Below, in pieces: positions 34,936 through 43,604 of a stretch of DNA of 64,000 bases. Made by a program: the position numbers and the translations under genes. Position 1 is the stretch's first letter, and each line of letters begins with the position of its first letter. The notes under the pieces are model-generated. The model ran no database searches. It was not told the origin of the DNA and saw only the letters and a list, made by a program, of their open reading frames with translations. The stretch is from Bacillota bacterium (GTDB taxonomy: Bacteria > Bacillota > Clostridia > Christensenellales > CAG-138). The stretch covers positions 135,641-199,640 of the forward strand of contig JAEWCL010000020.1 in assembly GCA_023390655.1 (NCBI GenBank), given 5' to 3'.

Positions 34936-34964
34936 TTGAATAATTATTCATAGTAATGTATAAT
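34936..34964 (+). promoter_or_regulatory. Sigma-A-type promoter of argG
   Basis: TTGAAT (34936-34941), 17-bp spacer, TATAAT (34959-34964), 35 bases before the argG ATG. Confidence 0.65.
34937..34950. promoter_or_regulatory. ARG box (ArgR operator) overlapping the argG promoter
   Basis: TGAATAATTATTCA is a perfect 14-base palindrome and matches the core of the ARG box (TGAAT, four A/T, ATTCA). It covers the -35 and spacer, so ArgR with arginine would block transcription. No argR gene is in the window. Confidence 0.75.
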
Positions 34965-34998
34965 TATCGCATCATTGAAGCACACAGGAGGCGTTACC

Positions 34999-36207
34999 AT
35001 GGCAAAGGAAAAGATTGCCCTTGCATATTCGGGCGGATTGGATACTTCCGTTATCATTCCCTGGCTCAAAGAGCATTATGATTGCGAAGTGATCGCGGTG
35101 GCGGTGGACGTCGGCCAGGGAGAGGAATTGAGCCCGCTCTATGAAAAAGCCATCAAGACGGGCGCTAGCAAAATCTACATTGAGGACGTTACCGAGGAAT
35201 ATGTGCGGGATTTCGTATTCCCCACCCTCAAAGTAGGCGCAAAGTATGAGAATAAGTATCTTTTAGGTACCTCCACCGCCCGCCCTGTGATCGCAAAGAA
35301 GCTTGTGGAGATCGCAAGGAAAGAAGGCTGCACGGCGGCTGCCCACGGCGCGACCGGCAAGGGCAACGATCAGGTGCGTTTTGAGCTGACCATCAAGGCG
35401 TTGGCGCCTGACCTCAAGATCATCGCGCCCTGGCGCATCTGGGATTTGAAGGGCCGCAGCGAGGAAATCGCCTACGCCAAGGAAAAGAACATCCCTCTGC
35501 AGTTTAGGGCTGAAGAATCCTACAGCATGGACCGCAACATCTGGCATCTTTCCCATGAAGGCCTTGACCTTGAAGACCCCTGGAATGAGCCCAAGAATAG
35601 TCTCTACCTCATCAACACCGCGCCCGAGCTTGCGCCCGATGAGCCGGATTATATCGAGATCGGCTTTGAGAAGGGGATCCCCGTCTCCGTCAACGGCGAA
35701 AAGTTCGATCCCGTCGCGCTTGTGACAAAGTGCAACGAGCTTGGCGCAAAACACGGCATCGGTATCGACGATATGGTCGAAAACCGCCTCGTCGGCATCA
35801 AGTGCCGCGGCGTTTACGAAAACCCCGGCGGAACCATCCTCTATGACGCGCTCCAGCAGCTCGAGTACCTCACGCTCGACCGCGACACCATGCATTATAA
35901 GCAGCAGATGTCCATCAAGTACGCTGAGCTCGTCTATGACGGCAAATGGTATACGCCGCTCAGACAGTCCATGGACGCCATGGTGGACGTCATGCAGGAG
36001 AACACCACCGGCGTGTCGAAGCTCAAGCTCTACAAGGGCAAGACCTACCACGCGGGCGTCAAGAGCCCCTATAGCCTCTACAACCCCGAGCTTGCGACGT
36101 TCGAAAAGGAAGAGATCTACAACCAGAAGGACGCGGAAGGCTTTATCAATCTCTTCGGTCTGCCGCTCAAGGTGCGCGCGCTGATGGAACAGGCGAATAA
36201 GAAATAA
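34999..36207 (+). CDS. argG: Argininosuccinate synthase
   Basis: Joins citrulline and aspartate using ATP to form argininosuccinate, the penultimate step of arginine synthesis. The ATP pyrophosphatase P-loop AYSGGLDTS is near the N-terminus; GATGKGNDQVRFE and GRSEEIAYAKE are further signatures. Length is 402 aa. The ATG 34999 follows CAGGAGGCGTTACC; an earlier in-frame ATG at 34975 is not used. Followed 200 bases later by argH. Confidence 0.97.
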   Translation: MAKEKIALAYSGGLDTSVIIPWLKEHYDCEVIAVAVDVGQGEELSPLYEKAIKTGASKIYIEDVTEEYVRDFVFPTLKVGAKYENKYLLGTSTARPVIAKKLVEIARKEGCTAAAHGATGKGNDQVRFELTIKALAPDLKIIAPWRIWDLKGRSEEIAYAKEKNIPLQFRAEESYSMDRNIWHLSHEGLDLEDPWNEPKNSLYLINTAPELAPDEPDYIEIGFEKGIPVSVNGEKFDPVALVTKCNELGAKHGIGIDDMVENRLVGIKCRGVYENPGGTILYDALQQLEYLTLDRDTMHYKQQMSIKYAELVYDGKWYTPLRQSMDAMVDVMQENTTGVSKLKLYKGKTYHAGVKSPYSLYNPELATFEKEEIYNQKDAEGFINLFGLPLKVRALMEQANKK

Positions 36208-36280
36208 AAGGGAACGATGGGGGCTTTACCCCCATACCCCACCAAAGCAGCACGTCCCTTTGGAATCCCAAATTCGAAGC

Positions 36281-36303
36281 CGCCCAATTAGGCGGCTTCG
36301 GGA
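36281..36303 (+). terminator. Hairpin downstream of argG
   Basis: GAAGCCGCC pairs with GGCGGCTTC around CAATTA. No T run follows, so it may be a pause or repeat element rather than a terminator. Confidence 0.35.
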
Positions 36304-36310
36304 AGGGGTT

Positions 36311-36359
36311 CTTAGGGGCGTTACGCTCCTAAGCGAGGTTTGGAGGCGGAGCCTCCAGA
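36311..36359 (+). repeat. Dispersed palindromic repeat, copy 1
   Basis: Two adjacent palindromes: AGGGGCGTTACGCTCCT and TGGAGGCGGAGCCTCCA. The inverse complement of 61371-61424 gives the same order (AGGGGTGTTACGCCCCT, then GGAGGCCAAGACCTCC). Both copies sit between genes, so this looks like a dispersed intergenic repeat family. Confidence 0.55.
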
Positions 36360-36407
36360 CTCCGCGCAGCCACTTTTTTTGTACAGCAGGAAACGAGGTG
36401 CACCAAA

Positions 36408-37802
36408 ATGCAGCAACACAACGACAAGCTCTGGGGGGGAAGATTCCAGAAGGCGGCTGACGCCGCCATGGAGGATTTCCATTCCTCCATATCCGTGGAC
36501 AGCCGCATGGCGCGGGAGGATATCTTAGGCTCCATCGCGCATGCCAAGATGCTAAAAGCGCAGGGGATCATTCCGGCTGCGGACGCGGATAAAATCGTGG
36601 AAGGGCTGACCGGGCTGCTTGCCGATTACGAGGCGGGGAAGCTCCAGTTCTCAAAATCCGCCGAGGATGTGCATATGAATATGGAGGTGCTGCTGACCGA
36701 GCGCATCGGCGAGGCGGGCAAGCGCCTGCATACGGGGCGCAGCCGCAACGACCAGGTGGCGCTCGATTGCAGGATGTACATGCTGCAGGGAACACATGTG
36801 ACGATAAGTAACCTTGTAGCGCTCGAACAGGCGCTGCTAAAAACGGCAGGCGCGCATACAGGCACGGTCATGCCCGGCTACACGCATTTGCAGAAGGCGC
36901 AGCCGATCACACTTTCGCACCACCTGATGGCGTACTTTGAAATGTTCCGCAGGGATGTGGAGCGATTGGTGGACTGCAAAAAGCGCATGGATTACATGCC
37001 GCTTGGCGCGGGGGCTTTGGCGGGCAGCGCGTATCCTTTGGACCGCGAACTGGTCAGAAAGGAACTGGGTTTTGCACACATCACGCGCAACAGCCTGGAT
37101 TCCGTGAGCGACCGGGATTTCTGTATTGAGTATGCGGCATGCGCCTCAATCATCATGATGCACCTCTCGCGCTTCTGCGAGGAGCTGATTTTATGGAGCA
37201 CGGACGAATTCCGCTTTGTGGAGATGGACGACGCATACTCGACCGGGTCTTCCATTATGCCGCAGAAAAAGAATCCGGATGCGGCGGAGCTGATCCGCGG
37301 CAAGACCGGGCGCGTATATGGCGATTTGACGACGCTCCTGACCATGATGAAGGGTCTGCCGCTCGCGTACAACAAGGATATGCAGGAGGATAAGGAGGCC
37401 GTGTTTGGCGCTTTAGACACCGTGAACGGCTGCCTTGCAATCTTCACCCGCATGTTCGAGACGTTAAAGTTCAAAACGGAAAACATGCGGCTTGGCGCGG
37501 GGCGCGGCTTTACAAACGCAACGGACGCTGCGGACTACCTTGTAAAAAAAGGCGTGCCGTTCCGCACGGCGCATGAGGTGATCGGTAAGCTGGTATTTCA
37601 ATGTTTGGAAGAGGGCAAGGCGCTTGCGGACCTCACACTAGCTGAATTGCAGGCAGTCTCTCCCGTGTTTGAGGGGGACGTATACGGCGCTATTTCGCTT
37701 TCCGCCTGCGTGGAGGGGAGAAACCTGCCCGGCGGGCCCGCGCCGGAGGCGGTGCTGGCGCATATCAAAGAAAGCAAGGAATGGCTGGCACGGCAAAAAT
37801 AA
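36408..37802 (+). CDS. argH: Argininosuccinate lyase
   Basis: Splits argininosuccinate to arginine and fumarate, the last step of the pathway. Fumarase/aspartase superfamily motifs are complete: TGRSRNDQVALD, MPGYTHLQKAQP, and the mobile-loop signature GSSIMPQKKNPD. Length is 464 aa, standard. It follows argG in the same direction but with a 200-base gap full of hairpins, so cotranscription is likely but not certain. Confidence 0.97.
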   Translation: MQQHNDKLWGGRFQKAADAAMEDFHSSISVDSRMAREDILGSIAHAKMLKAQGIIPAADADKIVEGLTGLLADYEAGKLQFSKSAEDVHMNMEVLLTERIGEAGKRLHTGRSRNDQVALDCRMYMLQGTHVTISNLVALEQALLKTAGAHTGTVMPGYTHLQKAQPITLSHHLMAYFEMFRRDVERLVDCKKRMDYMPLGAGALAGSAYPLDRELVRKELGFAHITRNSLDSVSDRDFCIEYAACASIIMMHLSRFCEELILWSTDEFRFVEMDDAYSTGSSIMPQKKNPDAAELIRGKTGRVYGDLTTLLTMMKGLPLAYNKDMQEDKEAVFGALDTVNGCLAIFTRMFETLKFKTENMRLGAGRGFTNATDAADYLVKKGVPFRTAHEVIGKLVFQCLEEGKALADLTLAELQAVSPVFEGDVYGAISLSACVEGRNLPGGPAPEAVLAHIKESKEWLARQK

Positions 37803-37818
37803 GCGCTTGCAGCAATAG

Positions 37819-37850
37819 AACCGCCGTACCCGACGGGCACGGCGGTTTTG
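37819..37850. terminator. Terminator between argH and the convergent cupin gene
   Basis: AACCGCCGT pairs with ACGGCGGTT over a short loop, then TTTGATG. Confidence 0.75.
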
Positions 37851-37857
37851 ATGCGCT

Positions 37858-38217
37858 TTAAATTCTTTCAAGCTCCAGAACCGTTCGCTCATTGACGACG
37901 TCCCCGGTGTTTAATGTTGTTTTCGGCTCAATGAGCATCACATGCACCTCCGCTTCAGCGACGGGCAGATGTTCCACTCCTTTTGGAATGATCAAAAACT
38001 CACCTTCGCCCAAATGGACGTCCCGGTCCCTGAATTGGATGGTCAGTTGGCCTTTCAAGACATAGAACATCTCGTCTTCATGTTCATGAGAATGCCACAA
38101 AAATTCACCCTTCAGCTTCGCTATTTTGATGTAGGACTCGTTCACTTCGCCTGCTATTTTCGGGCTCCAATATTCATTAAAGGTATCAAGCTTTTTATAA
38201 ACATTCACTTTGTCCAT
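37858..38217 (-). CDS. Cupin domain protein
   Basis: 119 residues making a single beta-barrel. The metal-site motif is LWHSHEHEDEMFYVLKGQL (G-x5-H-x-H-x3,4-E pattern), and the second motif, FLIIPKGVEHLPVAEAE, supplies another histidine. Small cupins of this type are annotated as mannose-6-phosphate isomerase-like or as binding proteins, and no specific substrate can be assigned. It starts 5' of rdgB on the same strand order (downstream of it), with a gap of about 50 bases. Confidence 0.85.
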   Translation of the reverse strand: MDKVNVYKKLDTFNEYWSPKIAGEVNESYIKIAKLKGEFLWHSHEHEDEMFYVLKGQLTIQFRDRDVHLGEGEFLIIPKGVEHLPVAEAEVHVMLIEPKTTLNTGDVVNERTVLELERI

Positions 38218-38265
38218 TCCGGTTCCCCTCTCAAATCAATGGTTCGTTATGGCGAAAAAAGATGG

Positions 38266-38862
38266 TTACTGTTCCTGTGCCAGCAGGTCCTTTAACGCTT
38301 CCAGGGCGCGTTTGCGGTGGCTGACGCTGTTTTTTTCCTCGGCGGTCATCTCGGCAAAGGAACGATTAAGCGGTTCATAGAGGAACAGGGGATCGTACCC
38401 AAAACCGTTTTCGCCCATTTTCTTAAACAACAGCCGGCCTTCGCACGCGCCGGTCACGCAAAGCGTGGGGTGTGCGCGCCTTGCCAGCGCAACGGCGGAA
38501 ACGAAGCGGCAGGTGCGCGCAGAGGTGGGTACGTCGCGCATTTCGTATAGCAGCTTTTGATTGTTGGCTTCGTCATCATGCCCTTCACCGGCGTAGCGGG
38601 CGCTATAAACGCCGGGTGCGCCGTCTAGCGCGTCTACCGCAAGGCCGCTGTCGTCCGCTAAGGCTGCGTCGAAGCCGGGGGCCGCCGCAAGCGTTTCCTC
38701 CGCTTTTTTGATGGCATTGGCGCTGAAGGTATCGCCGTCCTCCACAACTTCAAGTACAATGCCCGCTTCTTCCATGGTAGAAATGGCGGGGAAGTATTCC
38801 CCCATGATTTCTTTGATTTCACGCATTTTGTGCGCGTTGTTGGATGCGATGATGAGTTTCAT
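38266..38862 (-). CDS. rdgB: XTP/dITP diphosphatase (RdgB/HAM1)
   Basis: Removes deaminated purine nucleotides (ITP, dITP, XTP) from the pool by cutting off pyrophosphate. It starts MKLIIASNNAHKMREIKEIM; DDSGLAVDALDGAPGVYSAR and GFGYDPLF are the catalytic signatures. Length is 198 aa. ATG 38862 matches the family N-terminus; the open frame to 39057 does not. Confidence 0.96.
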   Translation of the reverse strand: MKLIIASNNAHKMREIKEIMGEYFPAISTMEEAGIVLEVVEDGDTFSANAIKKAEETLAAAPGFDAALADDSGLAVDALDGAPGVYSARYAGEGHDDEANNQKLLYEMRDVPTSARTCRFVSAVALARRAHPTLCVTGACEGRLLFKKMGENGFGYDPLFLYEPLNRSFAEMTAEEKNSVSHRKRALEALKDLLAQEQ

Positions 38863-38899
38863 ATGTGCTTTTGCACCTTTCCTGTAAACGTTTTGCGCA

Positions 38900-38928
38900 A
38901 TTGTATCACACAAGCCCACGCATGACAA
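38900..38928 (-). promoter_or_regulatory. Sigma-A-type promoter of rdgB
   Basis: On the minus strand TTGTCA (38928-38923), 17-bp spacer, TACAAT (38905-38900), about 38 bases before rdgB. Confidence 0.55.
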
Positions 38929-39165
38929 TGCGGTATCCATGGACGGCAAAAGACAAAGCTTGTATCTGCGCGAATGCTTGGGATGCTCAAAGTACAGAGG
39001 AATGCATAAACGTTGCCCTATAAACATGCAGTTCTTGTGGAAGCACATGCATATCAATTGAAATATTGAAATAGTTTTAGTGCAATAAACAAAAATAAAG
39101 CGCCTATAATCTTTGAAAAACCTCTAAAATATGCATGATTGAAAATAATTTATTGCAAAACAAGA

Positions 39166-39194
39166 TTGACAGCTATGCAACATGCGCGTATAAT
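39166..39194 (+). promoter_or_regulatory. Consensus sigma-A promoter of the split glutamate synthase operon
   Basis: TTGACA (39166-39171), 17-bp spacer, TATAAT (39189-39194): both hexamers are perfect. Confidence 0.85.
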
Positions 39195-39223
39195 CTCCAA
39201 TTAATATATAATATACATAGTAG

Positions 39224-39246
39224 CGGCAACCAAAGACCGGTTGCCG
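39224..39246 (+). promoter_or_regulatory. Leader hairpin before the glutamate synthase operon
   Basis: CGGCAACC pairs with GGTTGCCG around a 7-nt loop, about 10 bases before the AGGAGG ribosome site of the first gene. It could affect translation or message stability. Confidence 0.4.
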
Positions 39247-39269
39247 GAAGCGTGAAGGAGGACAAAAGA

Positions 39270-40394
39270 GTGCGAAAGGACGAAATGCCCCGACAGTGGG
39301 AGGGGAATGTACGCATCCCGTCCGGATGTGCGATATCCGGCATCATCGCAACAGACGGCACAAGGTTCAACGGACAGGAGATTATCGATTCCATCGCCGT
39401 CATGCATGACCGTTCCAACGGCCTTGGCGGAGGATTTGCGGGATATGGGATTTACCCGCAGTACAAGGAGCTGTATGCCCTGCATGTCTTTTATGAATCG
39501 CAGGCAAGCAAGGAAGCTTGTGAACAGTTCATGGACCGGCATTACGATATCATCAATCTATCGCGTATCCCTGTGCGCCCCATGAAGCAAATCAGTGGGG
39601 AGCCTTTGATCTGGCGGTATTTTTTACGGCCTCTTCCCACGAAGCTTGCAAGTAGCCAGCTCGATGAAAATGAATTCATGGTCAGAAGCGTGATGAAGAT
39701 CAACACCCAGATCAGCGGCGCTTACGTGTTTTCCTGCGGAAAGAACATGGGCGTATTCAAGGCTGTGGGGTACCCGGAGGATGTCGGACGTTATTACCGC
39801 CTCGAAGAATATGAAGGCTACTGCTGGACGGCGCACGGCCGTTACCCCACCAACACCCCGGGCTGGTGGGGCGGCGCGCACCCGTTCGGGATGCTTGACT
39901 ATACCGTCGTGCACAACGGCGAAATCTCCTCTTACGACGCAAACCGCAGGTTCATTGAGATGTTCGGTTACTCCTGCACGCTGCAGACGGATACGGAGGT
40001 CATCTCCTATATCCTTGATTACCTCACGCGCAAGCAGGGCATGGAGCTGGATGAAGTCGCAAATGTCATCGCGGCGCCCTTCTGGTCCACCATCTCGCGT
40101 ATGGAGGATGAAAAGCGGGAGCGCCTGACGTACTTAAGAAACGCATATGCAAGCTTACTGATCACCGGTCCCTTTTCCATATTGGTCGGCTTTAGCGGCG
40201 GGCTCATGGCCCTAAACGACAGGCTCAAGCTCCGTTCTCTGGTGGCGGCGAAAAAAGGTGAACGCGTATACCTCGCCAGCGAGGAATGCGGCATCCGTGC
40301 CATCGAACCGGATGTAGAGGAGTTTTGGGCGCCGCGCGGCGGCGAGCCTGTCATTGTCCGTCTCAGTCCCGAGGCGATGGCAAAAGTCGTTTAA
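39270..40394 (+). CDS. Glutamine amidotransferase subunit of split glutamate synthase
   Basis: Class II (Ntn-type) glutamine amidotransferase domain that releases ammonia from glutamine, equivalent to the N-terminal domain of GltB. PSGCAISGI places the putative nucleophile cysteine inside the protein rather than at the extreme N-terminus, so N-terminal processing or a variant arrangement is implied. WTAHGRYPTNTPG and VHNGEI are typical of the fold. 374 residues from GTG 39270, which has AGGAGG 8 bases upstream. First of five genes that together rebuild a glutamate synthase. Confidence 0.85.
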   Translation: MRKDEMPRQWEGNVRIPSGCAISGIIATDGTRFNGQEIIDSIAVMHDRSNGLGGGFAGYGIYPQYKELYALHVFYESQASKEACEQFMDRHYDIINLSRIPVRPMKQISGEPLIWRYFLRPLPTKLASSQLDENEFMVRSVMKINTQISGAYVFSCGKNMGVFKAVGYPEDVGRYYRLEEYEGYCWTAHGRYPTNTPGWWGGAHPFGMLDYTVVHNGEISSYDANRRFIEMFGYSCTLQTDTEVISYILDYLTRKQGMELDEVANVIAAPFWSTISRMEDEKRERLTYLRNAYASLLITGPFSILVGFSGGLMALNDRLKLRSLVAAKKGERVYLASEECGIRAIEPDVEEFWAPRGGEPVIVRLSPEAMAKVV

Positions 40395-40424
40395 AAGTCG
40401 TCTAACGGAAGGGAAGGGTTTACT

Positions 40425-41930
40425 ATGCCAATCAATTTTCAATATCCGGAATATGAAGTCGTGCGCAATTTTACCCGCTGTATCGCCTGCCGGGTGTGCG
40501 AGCGGCAGTGTGCCAACGAGGTGCACCAGTATGACGAGGCGGCAGGTGTTATGACGGCGGACGACAGTAAATGTGTGGACTGCCACCGCTGCGTGTCGCT
40601 ATGCCCCACACGCGCGCTCAAAATTACAAAGTCTGATCATGTATTTAAAGAAAACTCCAACTGGTCCAGCGAGGCTATTACGGACATTTACAAGCAGGCG
40701 GGTTCCGGCGGCGTGCTGCTTTCTTCCATGGGCACGCCGAAAAACTACCCCGTCTACTGGGATAAAATCCTTATCAACGCGTCCCAGGTGACAAACCCCT
40801 CTATCGACCCGCTGCGCGAACCCATGGAAACGCGCACGTTCTTAGGGAAAAAGCCCACCGGCATCAAGCGGGACGCAAACGGCAAAATGATCACTAAAAT
40901 GGAGCCGCAGCTTTCACTTTCCACCCCCATCATGTTTTCCGCCATGAGCTTCGGTTCCATCTCCTATAATGCGCACCACAGCTTAGCTATGGCGGCGGAG
41001 CGCCTGGGCATTTACTACAACACGGGCGAGGGCGGCCTGCATGAGGATTTCTACCAATATGGGCCAAACACCATCGTGCAGGTGGCGTCCGGACGCTTTG
41101 GCGTGCACCCGGAGTATTTAAAGGCGGGCGCCGCGATTGAAATCAAAATGGGCCAGGGCGCAAAGCCGGGTATCGGCGGGCACCTGCCCAGCTCCAAAAT
41201 CGTGGGCGACGTCGCAAAGACCCGTATGATCCCCAAAGGGACGGACGCGATTTCTCCTGCGCCGCACCATGATATCTATTCCATTGAGGATTTAAGGCAG
41301 CTTGTGTACTCCATCAAGGAGGCCACGCATTATGAGCGGCCCGTGATCGTCAAAATTGCGGCTGTACACAACGTTTCCGCCATCGCAAGCGGCATTGCGC
41401 GAAGCGGCGCGGATATCATCGCCATCGACGGCTTCCGCGGCGGCACAGGCGCTGCGCCCACCCGCATCCGGGATAACGTCGGCATCCCCATTGAGCTTGC
41501 GCTGGCGAGTGTGGACCAGCGGTTGCGCGAAGAGGGCATTCGCTCGGACGTTTCCATCGTCGTCGGCGGCAGTATCCGGAACAGCGCGGATGTCGTAAAG
41601 GCCATTGCATTGGGCGCAGACGCCGTGTATATGGCGACCGCTCCGCTCTTGGCTTTGGGCTGCCATCTGTGCCGCACCTGTCACCTCGGCAAGTGCAACT
41701 GGGGTATCGCCACACAGAGGCCGGACCTTGTCAAACGCTTGAACCCGGAAATGGGCGCGGAACGGCTTGTGAATCTCATCACCGCCTATACGCATGAGAT
41801 CAAAGAGATGATGGGCGGCATGGGCATCAACTCCATCGAGGCCCTGCGCGGAAACAGGCTGATGCTAAGAGGCGTGGGGCTTACCGAAAAGGAGCTTACA
41901 ATACTCGGCATCCAGCACGCGGGCGAATAG
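40425..41930 (+). CDS. Glutamate synthase FMN-binding subunit with N-terminal ferredoxin domain
   Basis: 501 residues. An N-terminal region carries two [4Fe-4S] motifs (CIACRVCERQCANEVH, CVDCHRCVSLCPTRAL). The FMN-binding barrel that makes glutamate from 2-oxoglutarate and ammonia follows, with FSAMSFGSISYNAH, GEGGLHEDFY, KPGIGGHLPSSKI and GGTGAAPTR. A cysteine cluster near the end (CHLCRTCHLGKCNWGIAT) should hold the 3Fe-4S centre. This is the archaeal-type layout, with ammonia supplied by the preceding gene. Confidence 0.93.
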   Translation: MPINFQYPEYEVVRNFTRCIACRVCERQCANEVHQYDEAAGVMTADDSKCVDCHRCVSLCPTRALKITKSDHVFKENSNWSSEAITDIYKQAGSGGVLLSSMGTPKNYPVYWDKILINASQVTNPSIDPLREPMETRTFLGKKPTGIKRDANGKMITKMEPQLSLSTPIMFSAMSFGSISYNAHHSLAMAAERLGIYYNTGEGGLHEDFYQYGPNTIVQVASGRFGVHPEYLKAGAAIEIKMGQGAKPGIGGHLPSSKIVGDVAKTRMIPKGTDAISPAPHHDIYSIEDLRQLVYSIKEATHYERPVIVKIAAVHNVSAIASGIARSGADIIAIDGFRGGTGAAPTRIRDNVGIPIELALASVDQRLREEGIRSDVSIVVGGSIRNSADVVKAIALGADAVYMATAPLLALGCHLCRTCHLGKCNWGIATQRPDLVKRLNPEMGAERLVNLITAYTHEIKEMMGGMGINSIEALRGNRLMLRGVGLTEKELTILGIQHAGE

Positions 41931-41943
41931 GGGGAGCGGGAAT

Positions 41944-42372
41944 ATGAAGCGTATTTTTGTCAACGAACAGTGGTGTTTGGGGTGCCACCTTTGCGAATAC
42001 AACTGCGCGTTTGCCAATTCCGGGGAAACGGATATGGCAAAGGCCCTTAAGGATGTGCGCATCAACCCGCGCATCAAGATCGAGGAAAGCGGGGATATCT
42101 TCTTTGCCGTCGCGTGCAGGCACTGTACGGAGCCGCTGTGCGTCAAGGCGTGCATTTCCGGCGCGCTGACGCTGGAGGAAGGGTTGATTGCTATCAATAC
42201 CGATCAATGCATGGCATGCTACACCTGTGTGCTCTCCTGCCCGTATGGGGCCATCATGCCGTCGGCGGACGGCCCCATGCAGAAGTGCGAACTGTGCACC
42301 AAGAATGCCTTTGGCGAGCCTGCCTGCGTGTCCGGCTGCCCCAACAAGGCCATCGTGTTTGAGGAGAGATAA
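41944..42372 (+). CDS. Four-cluster 4Fe-4S ferredoxin subunit
   Basis: 142 residues of the HycB/dicluster ferredoxin type. Cysteine sets: CLGCHLCEYNCAF, CRHCTEPLCVKAC, CMACYTCVLSCPYGA and CELC ... CVSGCPNKAI. It would carry electrons between the NAD(P)H oxidoreductase encoded next and the synthase subunit encoded before it. AGGGGGAGCGGGAAT precedes the ATG; the gaps on both sides are under 15 bases. Confidence 0.9.
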   Translation: MKRIFVNEQWCLGCHLCEYNCAFANSGETDMAKALKDVRINPRIKIEESGDIFFAVACRHCTEPLCVKACISGALTLEEGLIAINTDQCMACYTCVLSCPYGAIMPSADGPMQKCELCTKNAFGEPACVSGCPNKAIVFEER

Positions 42373-42374
42373 CT

Positions 42375-43604
42375 ATGCAGTATGTGATCATTGGCAATTC
42401 CATCGCCGCAATCGGTTGTATCGAGGGCATCCGCCGCGTGGATAAAACGGGGGAGATTACGGTTGTGGGAAAGGAACCCTACCATGTATATTCCCGCCCG
42501 CTCATTTCCTACCTGCTGCTTGGCAAGACCGACCGGGAGAGCATGGCGTACCGCCCTCGGGAATTTTATAAAAGCAACGGCTGTACGCTGCTTGCGGGAA
42601 AAACGGCTACGAAAATCGATCCGGACGCGCACACCGTCACACTCGACGACGGCGGCGTTCTCGAGTATGACAAACTGCTCGTCGCCACAGGCTCGCGCGC
42701 GTTCGTCCCGCCCATCAAGGGGCTTGATACAGTAGGTGGTTACCATACGTTTATGACGCTCGACGACGCGGTTAAGCTGAATGCCGAGGTGAACAGGGAG
42801 AGCGAAGTGCTCATCATCGGCGCGGGACTCATCGGCCTTAAATGCGCGGAGGGCATCCGCCACAAGGTCAAAGGCATCACGATCGTGGATATGGCGCAGC
42901 AGGTGCTGCCCAGCGTGCTCGACGCGGGCGGCGCAGAGATCGTGAAACGGCACATCGAAGCGCAGGATATTACGCTGCATCTTGGCGTGAGCATCGCGGG
43001 GTTTGCAGGGAAAGAGATGCTGCTCACAGACGGCAGGCGCATCCCGTTTACAACGCTTGTCGTGGCGGCGGGCGTGCGGCCTGAGGTGGAGCTCGTAACC
43101 TCCGCGGGAGGCAAAATCAGCCGCGGCATTGTGACCGATCCGTATGGAAGAACCAGCCTTACGGACATATACGCCGCCGGAGACTGTGCGGAAAGCCATG
43201 ATATTTCAAACGATACCAGCCGCATCTTAGCACTTTTGCCCAACGCGTACATGCAGGGGGAGGCCGCCGGGAGCCACATGGCGGGCGGCGCGCTGCTGTT
43301 TGACAGGGCAATCCCGCTCAACGCGACGTCCCTGTGGGGGCTTCACATGACGACGGCGGGCAGCTATATCGGGAAAGACCTCGTATATGGCGTAAATGGA
43401 GATTACAAGCGCCTGTTCTATGAAAACGACCGACTCAAAGGCTTTATCATCATCGGCAATGTGGAGCGTACGGGTATCTATACGGCGCTCATCCGCAACC
43501 GCACGCCGCTTTCTTCCATAGACTTTGCGCTGATCTGTGAAAAACCGCAGCTCATGGCATTTTCCAAGGCCGACAGGGTCAAACAGCTCGGAGGTATACA
43601 ATGA
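42375..43604 (+). CDS. NAD(P)H/FAD-dependent oxidoreductase subunit
   Basis: 409 residues, pyridine-nucleotide disulfide oxidoreductase fold. The FAD-binding motif at the N-terminus is VIIGNSIAAIG, the NAD(P)H-binding GIGAGLIGL-like stretch is VLIIGAGLIGLKCAEG, and the second FAD contact is DIYAAGDCAE. It probably oxidises NAD(P)H and feeds the ferredoxin subunit, replacing GltD. It overlaps the next gene by 4 bases. Confidence 0.9.
   Translation: MQYVIIGNSIAAIGCIEGIRRVDKTGEITVVGKEPYHVYSRPLISYLLLGKTDRESMAYRPREFYKSNGCTLLAGKTATKIDPDAHTVTLDDGGVLEYDKLLVATGSRAFVPPIKGLDTVGGYHTFMTLDDAVKLNAEVNRESEVLIIGAGLIGLKCAEGIRHKVKGITIVDMAQQVLPSVLDAGGAEIVKRHIEAQDITLHLGVSIAGFAGKEMLLTDGRRIPFTTLVVAAGVRPEVELVTSAGGKISRGIVTDPYGRTSLTDIYAAGDCAESHDISNDTSRILALLPNAYMQGEAAGSHMAGGALLFDRAIPLNATSLWGLHMTTAGSYIGKDLVYGVNGDYKRLFYENDRLKGFIIIGNVERTGIYTALIRNRTPLSSIDFALICEKPQLMAFSKADRVKQLGGIQ

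Larger units (their letters stand above)
38863..39269. other. Intergenic region between rdgB and the glutamate synthase operon
   Basis: About 400 bases holding the rdgB promoter (minus), an AT-rich middle, the consensus glutamate synthase promoter (plus) and a leader hairpin, each listed separately. No gene is supported. Confidence 0.6.
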
